A stretch of DNA of 64,000 nucleotides, taken from contig NC_060107.1 of NCBI RefSeq assembly GCF_021155765.1, positions 15,548,501 to 15,612,500 of the forward strand. The letters run 5' to 3'. A model generated the notes under the pieces. It was given only the letters and a program-made list of their open reading frames with translations. It had not been told where the DNA came from and ran no database searches. This stretch comes from Diprion similis. Its lineage: Eukaryota; Arthropoda; Insecta; Hymenoptera; Diprionidae. Both the position numbers and the translations under genes were made by a program. Shown in pieces: positions 12,915 through 26,784 of the stretch (positions within the stretch are counted from its first letter, which is position 1; each line of letters starts with the position of its first letter).

Positions 12915-13665
12915 GGGGGGGGGGGGGTAAGGGTTTCAGCGTAAAAAAAAACACTTTTTTCGTGAATTTTTTTTGAAAGTGTGGATTGAGCAAATTTATT
13001 GAAACCTTTTGTACATTATTAAGCATACTTTTAACAATATTCTGTAATTTTTTCATGTAGAAATATTGCAAAACAAGCCGGTGACAGAGCTTTTTTTCTT
13101 CACTTGTTTAGCTCAATAAACTTTAAACGCGTTTTTCTCAAAACTACTTTTTCAAAGTCCGTGTTCACTGCCATTTACAAACTACTTGACCGATTCATTC
13201 CAAACTTGGTACACATTTTCTACATATAAAATACCTCCCCCCAATGTTTAGTTAAAAATTTTTTTCAACACTAAGGGGGTTTCCCACCCACAAAATGGCG
13301 GAATTTTTCGTGGAAAATAACAGTTTACACTTTAGATGGCCAACAAAAATTTTTAAATAAAAAAAAAATAATCGTAGAACGTTGGGGGGAGGATTTGATA
13401 ATACTTTGACTAAATTTTCAATGGATTTTGATTTCAGATAATTTCCGACCGAGATATAGTGAACACCGCAAATGGTTTTTTTTTCTACGACGTTCTGGGG
13501 CAAGCTCTGTCACCGGCTTGTTTTGCAATATTTCTGCATGAAAAAATTACAGAATATTGTTAAAAGTATGCTTAATAATGTACAAAAGGTTTCAATGAAT
13601 TTGCTCAATCCACAATTTCAAAAAAAATTCACAAAGAAAGTGTTTTTTTTTACGTTGAAACCCTT

Positions 13666-13696
<31 letters not shown>
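12915..13696. repeat. Long palindromic element 3 bounded by G-run and C-run
   Basis: The element begins with a run of 13 G (12915-12927) and ends with a run of 30 C (13667-13696). Next to each run lies GGTAAGGGTTTC or a close complement (GAAACCCTTACC). The arms stay complementary for about 180 bp, to AGCTCTGTCACCGGCTTG and its complement at 13076-13092 and 13503-13520. The interior is also roughly self-complementary (CTCCCCCCAATGTT near 13235 against AACGTTGGGGGGAG near 13380). No coding capacity. Confidence 0.85.
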
Positions 13697-13698
<2 letters not shown>

Positions 13699-14097
13699 GC
13701 TGATAAGTATATCACAGACATGACCAATAAAGAAAGTCACAGTCAATGGCGAGAAAAAAATATTTGAATACCCGTACAGAGAAGAGCCTGATAGATTCCA
13801 TGCTTGCATTTTACGTGTTTCTTATTTAGTAACACGGTCTGATACGAAATAGATTTTTGGACCTGATTTTCGCATATCAGTAACAGACATCTGTATTTAT
13901 TTAATATCATCATCATCGAGTCACTCGTCAGATGAACATAGTGGAAGTGACAGCTTATGATGATGTAATTATGTTTCACGTGGCAACATTCGTCGAATGC
14001 TACGTGCGTTGGATATATTGGATAAATTTTGGCCTCCAGTTTTTAAAAGTCGCTTGTTAAAAATTGTAACAAAATTTATTCAAATTTTCACCTATAA

Positions 14098-14103
14098 TTT
14101 ATT
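14098..14103 (-). promoter_or_regulatory. Candidate poly(A) signal of the monocarboxylate transporter gene
   Basis: AATAAA on the minus strand, about 80 bp past the TAG stop at 14182. A second AATAAA lies at 14075-14080. Confidence 0.5.
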
Positions 14104-14181
14104 GCAGAATTTGATTATTTACTCTACGAATAAAATTCTCCTCATTTTTTCAATCGTCTATTCGATTTACAGTAATTTATG

Positions 14182-17100
14182 CTAGAATACAAAGTCTATC
14201 CTTTGCGACTTTTCTGCTTTCTTTCGTAAGTACCTCTGGAGTGGAGGTATGAAAAATAGCATGAGTCCACTAATCGCAATCATCGAGCCAGCAACCCAAA
14301 AGCCTGGATCGTAGGATCCCAATCCATCGTGTAACCAGCCTAAAAATAAATATAAGAGAATGAGAATCCAGATAAAGATGAATATTCAACGGCAGAGTGT
14401 AGAATCAGGTGAAACTAATTTTTACCCGCAATCGGTGGACCTAGCAGAGACGCAAGTCCTTGAAATAGTAAAAGAAGTCCAAAGGCATTTGTCAGGCGAT
14501 CCAAGCCCAGCAAATCTACTAGAATCACAGATGTAAGACCAACGTATGCTCCAGCCGTAACTCCAAATACAGCCGAGTAGAAAGCAAACCCAGTAAAGGT
14601 CGTGCAAAGAGAACTGAATGCAGTAGCTTGAATAGAATAAAGAAAAACATTAAATTAGGTTCAACAGATATCATCAGTCTTAGACACTATTCAAATGCAG
14701 CTTGCAAACAATTGCATTATAAATAGAAAATACGGGGTGCAGCATCATTTTTTTAATCGAATCGTCAATTCTCAATCCTGATATTGGACAATGTCCTCAT
14801 GACGTCAGAGCCTCGTTGTTGTCGCCATTTTAAACCCACATAACCTAAGTTTTTAATTTTAATGTTGGCAAAGCGTAATTCTTGGGCTTTCAAATTACTC
14901 ATGTCCCATTGATTAATTTAACGTAATCAATAATATATCTGATCTATTATCCATACGCGAAAAAACAGAGTCGACGATCAGTTACCAGCCTGGTTGCATT
15001 AGTTTGATTTTTTCACACCAGACGACGCATTGCAAAGTGACAATCCGAATAGTGCGGCTGTTGTTTCATTCGTGTTCACCATTATTGGCTTATTGGTTCA
15101 CTAAGATTATTCAAAATTGCTATCAAACTCCAACCTGTGATTGCCACGATATGACCTACTCATCCTTTCAAGAATTGTATGGATTACTAAATTTCAAAGT
15201 TTTGCGAGGAAAATAGTTTTTTCGCGATACTTTTCGCCACGATGAAAAAGGAAAAGTCTGTGGGTCTGTCCGACAAACCGCCGCGATGATCTCGAAAATC
15301 GCCGAGTGAAAAATCTGAAACGGATAAGACTTTGCAGTAGAATGAGAAAATTTTAAAAGAAAAGTTGGACAAAAAAATTCTGACAGAAAATATATAAATT
15401 ACAAAAAAAAAAAATTGTAAACTGGGGAATATAAACGTTTATGTAAAGAAAGCATTAAGGAGAAAAAAGTATATGTTTGCCGGTGTATATTGAAAGTTGA
15501 TTTATTTACTGTAGAACCGAAAGTTCAAATTAAACGGAACATGACAATTTTTCATGCCCATCATTTCGATGTAAAATCCTGTAAGTGTCAAACTATCGTC
15601 GAGCCGTTTGCGAATCATCGCGGAAGTTTGTTGGATAGACCGATATTGAGACCGACATTTTTCTAAAAACCTATTTTTCCGATTCCAGAGATTTGGAAAC
15701 GTAAGAATTCGTTAAAATTAGAAAAAGTGTGATTTTCGACCGAAACCAATACTTTCCTTATATCACCAAAGGTGATAAAAAGTAGAAGGAAACAGTTCAC
15801 CAACTCATAGTATTTTGAACTATGATTCAAAAATGGTGTTCCCAAGCCACTTCGTGCCGTTAGGTTTGATTCATGCGCTTAATGTAGAACTGGAAGCATG
15901 AAAGAGACCAGTTTGCAATAACTAAAATTGCGATTACTTACCGATACCGCAGATAGTGAGACATATGTTGTAGACTATGAGACGGTTAATCCAGGGTTTG
16001 TCGGAGACATAACCAAGTATGATACGACCAAAAGTGTTTGCTATCCCAATAATGCCTAGTAACCAGCTAGCGTCATCCTTGGGGATTCCTCGCTCCTCAG
16101 CTTGAGCCTAAGTGTTAGTTTTATTAGTTAATATGAGGTCGAAGAAACAGTCAATTGTTTTAGACAAGTTTCGGAATGAAAAGATACAAAAACCATCGTA
16201 TAAGTTGTTATGCTATCGTCTTGTCTCATTTACTTGATCGAAATGTTGCAAGAAAAATACTTGAAAAAGTAAATACGACTGTTTTCGAATTGTATATTGT
16301 TTGTAACCAGATGGCGTCTAGACGAACATTTGTCGATAAAAATATATAATTCCACAACTTATTTTACTCACCGCCAAATACACGTAGGGAATATTAAACC
16401 CAATACTGGTACAAAAGTTGGAAAGTGTGAACAGCACAAATACTGGATCTTTCAGTAGTGAGAATTCCAACATCTCACAAAATATGTCTACATTTTCTTC
16501 AACGTTTGAAGGTCTTTCATAGTTATCGGAATGTTTTGCATTCCCATTCGGTAAGCTCCTCAACGATGAGTGCAATCTCACATTTTCAACACTATTCTCC
16601 AGAGATCCACTGTATGCGTACGCATATGAGAAGGAAGTAGAAAAAAACAGAAACAGAAATGTAAAAAACGAAAATAATTGATAGTAATATTTTGCCCCAA
16701 CTCGGTTAGAGTCAAGACAGCAATTGTATTTTTTCTGAAAAGAACTCTGTGATTTCTGAATTTCTTCAGAGAAAAATTAGCAAAATGATATATTTGCGTA
16801 GAATTTTGTTTAAATCCAAAAATTTCAAACACACATGTCCTTACTTTCTTTTGAGAATCACAAAAGAAGTTGGAGCAACTGTAGACAGAACACTAGTGAG
16901 GATTTCTCATGCGAATAAGTAAAAAAAAAAAAAACTTACTAATAATTCCGCATTTTCATTTCAGTATTGTCAGATACGTACGATTTAGCTCGAACGTTAT
17001 CTAAACTGCCTTGATAAAATATGTCTCTGCGGTTCATTATGGAGCTACCGTATGATCGTGTCATGCTTTGAGTGTGATTGCCAAGACTTTTGGTCAGAAG

Positions 17101-20100
17101 AATCGGCTGGCTCAATGCTGCACGCAAATTATTCCCAACATCATCCTCCGTCTTAACTGCGGTGTACTTTACAAGACTTTGAGTAATCGTATTCCGCTGT
17201 CTGCTATCAGTCGCTTGTGATACTTTCGTTTCATTTTGAACAGCGACTTTGACAACAGATCCATTCTCCTTGAAATGTAAACTCTGCAAATTAAATCGTA
17301 GTTCACGATGCATAAACCAGAGTGTTTGACCAGAGATTTTTGTTTCGTAGTTTCTTGTCGACTAACCTGCAGTGAAATATCCTTCTTTGGTGCTTCTAGT
17401 GGCCTAATAAGCACACCAAGTATTATGCAGTTTAAAACCAATGCTGATATAATTAACGTGGCGCCACGCCATCCGTATGTCGATATCAAAAGTCCTGTCA
17501 AAGGCGCGAACACGAGAGTTCCCAAACCAGAACCACACACTGCTATTCCTGTTGCCAGGGAACGATACTTCTCGAAGTAACAGGTCACACTGACAATGGC
17601 TGGTAAGTATATAAGCCCGAAGCCTATACCTGCGTAAATAAAAATGATCTTTTTATTGGCTTGCTTCGTTTAACATAAAATCGCAAGGACCCTGGTGAAA
17701 AGAATTCTCAGAAGATCGCCGTTATGTTTTGTCAAAAGTTTCTCAGAAATATACTACATTTTCGAACAGTTCTGAAGAAGTTTGAATTATTCTATTTATA
17801 CTTGAGGGATTTAAAAAATTCTGATACATTTCTTTAAAAAAACTCATATTCTTTCGATAAATTTTCTATTAAAAATCTGAATAATACGAACTTTTGATTT
17901 TTCTGATTATTTCTGCCCGAGTTGAGTAATGGTCGAAAATTGTGATGATAAAATTTTTCCCTTTGCGGATTGTGAGATGGAAAATTCTAATTATTACTTG
18001 CCTGTGCCGATTCCGATTGTAAAACATAACATCAAAATATTTTGAGCAAAAACGCTAGCCAGTAAACAGGTGCTGGCAAGTATGGTTCCAGCGATAGTGA
18101 CTGTCCTGCATCCATATTTGTTTACGAAAGAGCTGGATATGGGTCCTGAAATAATTTAAAAAGTAGGATTTGATCGCTCTCAAGCAACATTAAACGTTGA
18201 ACATATTTTTGATTTGTTTGCAATGATATCTATGTACGCTTATGCAAGTGCATTACCTGAACAATATGTGATGCCGACGAGGAGCGAGGCGATCAAGGAC
18301 GTCTTACCTTTCCCTTCTTCGAAGTAATCGAGAAAAGCGACGTAAAATAATCCAAAGGAATACGTAACTCCGTCAGCTGTAAATCATAATACGGTTACCT
18401 CTCTTTATAATGAAATTACTTTGTTGTGAATAGTGTTTTCCCTTCTTTCAGAACCAATATGGCGTTGCACAGGATAATCAGCTGCTCGTTTGGTTCAAAT
18501 TTTCAAACATCAAGGCACAAAATGTATCCTACAAGCTATTGGACTTCCACTTGGCAACGTTTAATCGATGTCAATGAAATATGGAGTGCAAGATAATTTT
18601 ATTAACTATTTGATATTCACTTCTATCAGATAGCGTCTTCGAAACCTAAGGATCCCAATTTACTACGTCATAAGTCAGGAATGAAAAGAATCGTACACTG
18701 TAACCAGCACACCTCAGTCTGGAGTCAAAGATAGATTTGGTTTATCAGGATGATGGCGACAGGAAAAATGGGACCAATAGGTTCTAGCTGTGTGATTTCG
18801 AAAACACAATTCAAGATAATATTGTAGAGACGTGTAAGAAAAGGTCTCTGAAGTACCTGTGGGAACAATTTCGTTATACACCAGCAATGATCATCGATAT
18901 GTAATTGAAGGATGCTACGAGTTTCAAATAGTTAATATGTATCGAAAGATCATGATGCATGCGCGTGTACAAAGTTTAATCAAATGAATCTGAGATACGG
19001 CCATGGCAGTCAACAGTTTTGAAATGAGAACATTGCGTTTACAATAGTAATGCACGTTACTACACAGAGTTTAGAAACAATGATAAATAAGTTTCGATTA
19101 GTGTCTGGTATCAAGAAATAATCGATTTTTAAGCTTATCACTCCATTCTAGTTTTTGTGTTCTCTTTTCGATAAGAAGCAACATTTTGCGCCAAACGATG
19201 TTTCGTACGAAGTAAAATGAATCGTGTAATTTATGATTGAAAATTTGTAAAAAATTCTCAAAATAAGGTGTCTACTTAAAATTCGAACGCTATATTTGAG
19301 GGCTTTACAATAAGACTTTCTATTATCAAAGCCAGACAAAGTACATAGCTTCCAAATTATTTAACAAGATGTAGTGAATATTATACAACTCGTTTCTCAC
19401 TTGAACAATAATAATTTCGGAAGCAAATTAACCGAGCAACTCCATCAAGCGATTAAAACGAAAGACGGTGATCTGTTTTATCATACACTCATGATTTATT
19501 GGCGGCCGTTTGTCACTCTGACTCCTTGATTAAACCTGGTAGCCGGCACAAAGCGAATGTTATCGATCTTATTTCTAGACAACCGATCGGTTCATCCACG
19601 AGACTTTGTAATCACGCTGCAGCCGCCTGCGGGATAAGGATCTAAATTTATCCGATAAGTTTACAGCATACCTGTATAGATCATTATTTGGCAAATCATT
19701 TATTTAAGTACCTTATCAATTTAATCGTCGACGGTTGAGCGCCAGATCAGTAAAAAATATTAAGAGGAAATACAAATTTTACTGTGCGTGATAAAATTCA
19801 TCACGCAAATTGTAGTTCTCTTATCGTCATGCAATTGTATATACTGTAACCGTAAGCCAATTCGCAAAGAATTTCACCCAATAACTAGAATATCTGAGTA
19901 TAAATAAAAGTATCGATAAGACCATTCCAAACCATTACGCATCGTTAAATATTATTCTAAATCAAAGCAAGAATCGTGTGAACAATAGAACAAAGCCTCG
20001 ATCCTTGGACTTTGAATGTTGATAATCAACTTGTGTAAAATTATAATGAGTGGAATCATTCGGACCAGTCGAACAACAAATTTTCCCTGAAACTCGAAGG

Positions 20101-22617
20101 AAAATAAATGTGCTACACTTATAGCTAATCCTATTTTGATGGTTGTAGAAGCGATTTCTTGGTCCGTATTTTGATCTACACTGACCAATTTTACGATTTT
20201 AGAGTCTAGTATAGCTTTCTATACCTTAATACTTTGGAAGTTAATCTAAAACGATGGATCAGATGATCGCCTCTCGCGATGCCATGTTGATCTAACCACG
20301 TCTATGCTAAACAACCAAATACAAGAGATGAAAACATTACAGAAGATACGTGTCCGACTTTTTTACACGTTTGTTATCGTGATTATTTCAAGTTTGATGC
20401 TTTGAAATACTCGTTGTTCGAGTGGAAAAGATTAAAATTTGCTCGATAAGCCGTAACCTTAATCGTTAGTGCATTAAAGTATAGCCCACATGCATTGACA
20501 CAACTAAAAGTAGTACTAGACAAAAAACATCGTCTGAATGCTGGTGAAAAGAATTGATCTGCGATTTTGGAGAGCGATTAGAAAACCGAAAATGATAAGA
20601 GAAATAAATTGATAAAAATATAGAGGCAAATTAAGAATCTCCTGAGAATCTGTATCCATAGATAAAATTTTAGTCTTGAAAATAAAAGGGAAGTAACTTG
20701 GTTTCTTTTATTTTATTATTGATATTTCGGTGGAAAACACCCGACGGGTCATCGATTTACACAAAATGTATTCACGAACACACACAATACGTCATCGGCT
20801 TGTATAAACAACGGACCACGAGTTGACTCATGATAAAAATATCAGCGGGTTACGCCCCTTAAACACCCGAGATAACACAATTGTCTCAAGGTGTCTTAAG
20901 AGGTGTTACTTTTTTCACAAGTTTTCTAGCCAAAAAGTGTCAAATAGGCGTTAACTAGGGTGTAGGACCCGAGTGAATCGAATTTTTTAAATCATCATGA
21001 AAACTGAGTTATAAAATTTTCTCTATCGTGAATGTGAATACCCGCAAATAGTTGTTGAGACGCACGCTGGAAAGCACGTGCGGAATCTTTTATTCAGTAC
21101 GGTACTGGCAACAAGTGTGTAACTCGTCGGCATTGACATAGTTGATTTGCAGAGAAAAAGTAGGCCACGGAAGAGAAAAAAATTCGATCCCAGTTATTGA
21201 AATGAGGGAAATTCTCCATAAATTAAAGCGAGCGATTTATCAAAGATCTATAATTACAGAATGTCAATTTTCTATACTCGGTCATTATTTCATTATCCAA
21301 ATACATAGATAATTGATTTTCTATGGGGGTTGGTAAGAATATAATACGACTGCTTAATTCACACACGAGAACGGTGTAGTCTCTAGCTGCAATTCATTCG
21401 ATTTTCATTAAAACGATTCTGCATTTGATTACTGAGAAGTTATGTTAGGTTAGAACCATGCCTGACACAGCCACGGATTCTATGAATGAAATAGACCAAA
21501 GAGAGCAAAACTGACTGAAAAAAAAGAAATAAATTTAAAAACGTGTTTCTTACGTGTATAGAAATTAGTTTACATAACTGGCTCTTATCATTAATGCATG
21601 CGAGAAACGCAATCGGCGAGAGAACATAAATTATTATTGTCCTATTACACAAGCGTGTTATAACTGTTGGTGAATACCGAGAGATTCGACTGAATATTCC
21701 GCGGCTGGAGGGCAAAAAATTAAAATATCAAATTGCAAAAATCAAATTTTGGATCACATCAGTGCATATCACAAAGTTACAATCGTGAAACAAGTACGCC
21801 ATAAATTCACACTCATAAACAGTTATATTCTTGTCTCAATTTCAGAGATACAGTTTCGTTCTTATCCGCACAAAACACACTCGAAGTGAGTGGTTATGAA
21901 TGATACGTTATAAATAATTTTTTATCAAAATCCCATGTTTCGTAATTACATATATATACATATACAATAATGAAATCGTATCTTATTTATGTACACGTTT
22001 GACGTGAGGTTTCTTGCATAATTTACACATCATCGTTTTCCAAGACACATTAAATTTCCTTCGCCAAAATAATTTTATCCAAATATTAACCAACTTTCAT
22101 TCCGTTCAAACACGTATGGCGTATACGACTTATAGGATAAAGTAAAAAACAAACGACCACAACTATAACAATAAAAATCAACGATATATACTTTGGAATA
22201 AATTATCATATTATCATTATACCGGATAAGCATGTCGTTTTATTACAAAATAATATCACTATCATTCAAGAACAACAGCATTATTATTTAATTCATTAAC
22301 AAATTAAACGAAATTGATTCCATAAAAGAGTGTTATCCAAAGGTAGACACAAAAATTCGCCAATGATAAACTGAATATTGTTGTGATTTCAGTTTTTTTC
22401 TTTTCTGTCGTGTTTTTTTTTTTCTTTTATTTATTGGTGTAAAAGTGAAATTCAACTCACTGATGACGTGTATCATAAACGATGCAAATACGATGACCCA
22501 TCCCCATCCACCGTCCGGCGGTGTAATTCCTTCGTCCTCTTTGTTGATTTCGGATTTCCGAGGATTTTCCACTTCCATGTTCTTTTTTGTCTTGCTCTTT
22601 ACCGGCTCGTGTGCCAT
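14182..22617 (-). CDS. Monocarboxylate transporter-like MFS protein (SLC16 family), complete, nine exons
   Basis: Exons: 22617-22461, 18376-18257, 18145-18002, 17629-17367, 17283-16940, 16609-16372, 16107-15942, 14626-14426, 14339-14182. They sum to 1791 nt, 596 residues plus stop, with consistent phase at all eight junctions. Residues 35-47 begin DGGWGWVIVFASF, the SLC16 signature at the start of TM1. The family's second signature appears as YFEKYRSLATGIAVCGSG in TM4-5. Twelve hydrophobic segments are split six and six by a polar cytoplasmic loop from about residue 229 to 395, rich in Ser/Asn/Lys. The protein should be a plasma-membrane, proton-linked carrier of monocarboxylates or related small acids; substrate cannot be read from sequence. 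The start ATG sits in AAAATGG. Intron 3 uses a GC donor (18001-18000). Intron 1 is about 4.1 kb. Confidence 0.93.
15211..15776 (+). repeat. Dispersed repeat family A, copy 2
   Basis: Same length and orientation as 5503-6068; lies in the transporter intron between 15941 and 14627. Ends at ATCACCAAAGGTGAT. Confidence 0.8.
18000..18001 (-). other. Non-canonical GC splice donor
   Basis: On the minus strand the exon ends GGCACAG and the intron starts GCAAGT. The next exon opens with GT ATA GGC TTC, which needs exactly one leading G to read TGIGFGLIYL. This is the conserved transporter sequence, so the GC donor is forced by phase. Confidence 0.88.
18455..18484 (-). repeat. CAGCTGAT-N13-GCCAT motif, copy 1
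   Basis: Reads CAGCTGAT, 13 bases, GCCATATTG on the minus strand. Upstream bases (GTGCCTTGA and AACC) resemble those beside the copy at 58689. Confidence 0.6.
20260..20289 (+). repeat. CAGCTGAT-N13-GCCAT motif, variant copy 2
   Basis: Reads CAGATGAT (one mismatch), 13 bases, GCCATGTTG. Confidence 0.4.
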
Positions 22618-23413
22618 TTTGCGATCGCCGTTTGTTTTATTTATTTGTGTTTATATTCAATGAGTAAAATATTTGCATTAAAAAATGAACAGTGACGCGA
22701 AAAAAATATACCATAAATTGGTTGTTGAGATCCGATAATAGATGTAAAATAGAGAGAGTCACTCATACGAATATAGTAAAAAAAAATCGATTCCACGACA
22801 CGCGGTGAAATTTCACATAAAGTCCAATTACATCACAATTAACCATTCGGCCCTATTTATCGATAAAAATGAATAAAAATAAAACTTTTCGGTCACCTAA
22901 ACATTTCCATTAAAAAAACTTGTCCCCATAGGTTATTACGTTGGCCGATACAGAATCACATTACAGTTGTTCACGAAAGAGCAAAAACTTTGGGTGAAAT
23001 GATCGATGGACTGAAAATCAATACCGCATGAGGTACTATCCGCTTGAAATTTGTTAGTGTAATACCGATTACACCAAATAGAACTAAGTAGTCAGCAGCA
23101 GCCGTTTTCCAAGATAAGAGAGCCACACATTATACTCAGAGTCTCAAACAGAATTACGAGTCGTGTATGAGTAAGCATGCAAAAAATTTTCCATAATCCC
23201 TTTGAAGCCAGAGTTCACGGATCGAAGTTCACCACTCAAGGTTAAAACCAAACTGCACCAAGTTCAAACTATTTTTCGTAGATTATTCACGTCTATATAG
23301 CTATAAATACAATACTGTTACAACGCTGCTTCTAGCCACAATCAGCACGTGGTTTTAATGGTAAACTTCAAGAATACCCCGCGAGGTACAAGCAGCCACG
23401 ATGATTTGATGTT

Positions 23414-23441
23414 GACTGACTGACTGACTGACTGACTGACT
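23414..23441 (+). repeat. (GACT)7 microsatellite
   Basis: Seven perfect GACT units. It makes a spurious Ser-Val-Ser-Gln repeat frame on the minus strand. Confidence 0.95.
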
Positions 23442-26400
23442 GTTGGCAGTCGGGAAAAGGCCGCACATTAACGGCTTTGCTCCGAATTCTTGCTTTCTGT
23501 ATCTGTACAGGCTGTAATCAGCATTTGCGAAACGCTCCGCGCGAGATTCTCTTCGGAGCAAACCCGTCATCGACTTCCAGACTTGTATACAATAATATGC
23601 TGAACCGTTTATTATGTTTGACGTAAACATCGTTATCTTCTAGTGCTCATTTTTTTTCTACAGGGAGGGAGGCCTTTGTTTATAACGGAAACACGTACTT
23701 CAGTTTATTCTATACACTTGAGGAAACAGAAATTGTGCTTGATTGTAACAAGATTACGAATACAATCTATCAAAATTATTATATACTTCATGTCCATAAA
23801 ATCTTATATCGAAATGGTTTGTATACATGTTTGAGGACACCCGCGATTATGTTTACATCTAATCCTTGAGTTCTTTGTTATATCGAGGTTGTTGATCCGT
23901 TCAGTTTAATTCTTTTTCCACGGTATATTACGTCAATTACGTGCAAGACTGTTCAGCTGCCTTCAAAGTGTGTATATTTTGCACACTTTCACCATTTTCT
24001 TTCCATCGTGTTCCAATTTATTCACCAATGTGCAGAGCTGTCGTGTTACTGAATTTTTGAAAAATATTGCTAAATCCTTAGCATTTTGTTTCCTTGTTTA
24101 GAAGGGTCTTTCACTTGGGCGTACTTTTTAATTTCACGGTATATTTCGACTATTTACGACTGATAAATTCGCTCTTGCGACAGAAATCGGTCAGAATTTT
24201 AAAAAGCCTACTTTCTCCGTCGGTAGAACGGTTAAAGAAGGAATTTTTTGCTAAATCTGATCAATTTATAAATCGACGAATGATTAGGAGAATTTCTGTT
24301 ATGTAGCTGACAAGATCTAAGACAATCCTGGTAATTGTTCCAAATGGGGCATCACCTTGCGGTTGATTGATTTCTTACTAACGAGGAATGTGTTTTATCG
24401 TAATCTTTTTAGGTTACACAATCACAGCTGCAACGACCGACTGAATTGTATTTCACAGTTTTTTTATCAAGTAGGAGAGCACATTATTGAAAAAATATTA
24501 TTACGTTTTTTCTCTTTTAATTAATGATATTTTGAAATATTATAACAAAGAAACGATCAGAAGATTAATTTCAATTGGAAATGTTGTCGACAAGATAAAA
24601 ATTGTTTGTGAAAAAAATTAGCGTACATTTGATGATTCGATTTTTTATCAAATCCGCGACTGCATTACCGATCAAGAGTCGCGCCGATAAGTTAGCGTGT
24701 TGCATTGTTTCTTTTTCCGCTATAAACTGAACAATTTGAACCCGGAGATCAGAAGTTTCGATCGAATTGTATCAACGAGCTGAAAATAGAGATTTAGAAG
24801 TGACGTTGCGCGGTGAGATACGATGTATGTATGTATGTACATTTCATTAAATTAAAAAATCCTGTACTTGTAATTTCAAGAAGACCACTGGGAAAATCAT
24901 CGAAAACGCGCGCACTGAATTATTATTGAAGAACAATCTAACCAGAAAAATTTTGACTGTTAATCGTGAAATTTACGGAGATGCGGAATAAGAGAGAGAG
25001 AAATCCTTGCGCCGGTCGCACGCGGCTTGCAGTGCTAAAAATAAGTGGCATAAATGCTTGGCATTTTACTTTGCAAGCGATCCCCCCTTCGTCCATTTCG
25101 CCGGCATTTGTTTCCTCTCTCTTTACTAATTTCACGTACGTATAATACTACGAGTTTCCCATGTGCATTACAATTTACAGATGGTAGTGACATCTGTATA
25201 ACTTCGCAAAAATGCAAAAGAAACTGATCGTGTTGTGACCTGATAAAGCAGTGGACTTGTTGGCTACTATATGGACGGATGAAACCGGAGTCCGCGATAA
25301 AGAAAATCGGAAAACCCCAAACGAGAATTACCGCTGACTTCGAATCAAAACCGATTAATAGATTCGTTAATCCCCAGCAAAACTTAATTGGCCGATAAGT
25401 ATTTGTAAAACTTATTTCGACTAAAGCCATATACAAATGTCCTGGTGTTACGATGCTTCAAATATTCAGCTTTAATTCAGACCTCGGGATTAACGCAAAT
25501 TTTCTTCTGACAATAGAATTTTTTAATTCAGAATCGTTGGATTAGTTGATGATAATAACAATGATAACAATAAATGTTTACGCCGAACATGATAAAATAT
25601 TGAACAGCACATTTTTGATTTTGATATATTTTAGGTATTAATAACCTGATTAACGATCGCGAAAAATAACCTCATTATTTTTCGAATGACAATAAATAGT
25701 TGAAGAACTTACGATTGTGATTTTCGATCATCGATAAACATTTGAAAACAACGATTAGTAGAAGAAAAAAAAAACAAAAAAAAAAAAAAACAGAAATTAA
25801 TAAAAACCATTAATCACCGAACGCGCAGTGCCCGAAACACGATGTTTAATTCAAGTGTAACATGACGAGAGAAACGAGAAACACGTTGTTTGTACTCTTG
25901 CTCTACAACTGACACGTGAACGCTTTGTTCAGAGAAGTTAAACACTGGCAGAGTCAACGTTGTGTCGTCGAACAAAGAGAAAACGAAAGAAAGAATGAAA
26001 TGCAACGAAGAATTGCTAGCGGAGAGAGGAGAAGAAGACATAGGCGGTTTGAATTTCGATTAGCGCAGTAATATGACTGGCTGTTTTGCGGAGGCCTCAA
26101 ATCTATATCCCGGCTTACACGTCTCGTTGAAAATAAACTAGTGAACAACACGCTGCTAAGTCGCTGGAGATTTTGTCGGGCGTTCTATTTCAGCGGCCCG
26201 AATGTTGAACCTATGTATATCAGATTCTGCAGTTCTAGGATTCATTTCTCTTTACCAGAATCAAAAACTCGAATTGAATTCGAGATTTTTTTTCGTCCGC
26301 CCATTTTATCTGTTCAAACCTGATCACATCATGCACGATGCTTAATTGAAAAAAAATTGCTATCGAACATTTTCAAAAGTATCTGGAAAGTTTTTGAAGC

Positions 26401-26552
26401 TGAAATGCGCGCCATTTTTGTGACGTCATATTCCCAGTATGACAAAGTGTCACAATACAGGTTAAAATCATCGGCATAGAGCATGCATTTCTCATTCCAT
26501 ATACTGTACTGCATGTCATACGTTCAGTAAAAAAGACAGAACGCATGTGCGG

Positions 26553-26784
26553 GTGCACCGAGCTGAAGCCGTAATTAGAAAAAGAGAGCAACAGCTGGAG
26601 GTGGACCTCTCACTCCAATCGGTGACTTGATGGGGGGAACATAAGACTCCTATAAATAAAACTCCTCGCTTGTCTTATTGCCTTCCTCGCCTAGTGGTTG
26701 CTTCCCACTCTTTCGATCGTGCAACAGAGAGATCCGGCTCCAACTGTCCTCTCTCTTTCTAATTGCGGCTTCAGCTCGGTGCAC
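26553..26784. repeat. Inverted-repeat element, about 232 bp
   Basis: Ends are GTGCACCGAGCTGAAGCC at the left and GGCTTCAGCTCGGTGCAC at the right, with complementarity running about 36 bp inward to CTCTCTTT. A single related arm occurs at 10562. Probably a short non-autonomous element. Confidence 0.7.

Larger units (their letters stand above)
18377..22460 (-). other. First intron of the transporter gene
   Basis: About 4.1 kb, AT-rich. Holds two copies of the spaced E-box/GCCAT motif (18455-18484 on the minus strand, 20260-20289 on the plus strand). No coding exon was recognised; short frames here look like chance. Confidence 0.6.

Noticed and set aside
17169-17588. 139-codon minus-strand frame with its own Met
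   Set aside because: It reads through a real exon of the transporter, across the donor at 17367, into intron and then the wrong frame of the next exon. The spliced model keeps the conserved sequence.
23355-23630. Frame with a Ser-Val-Ser-Gln repeat
   Set aside because: Made by the (GACT)7 microsatellite; no other support.
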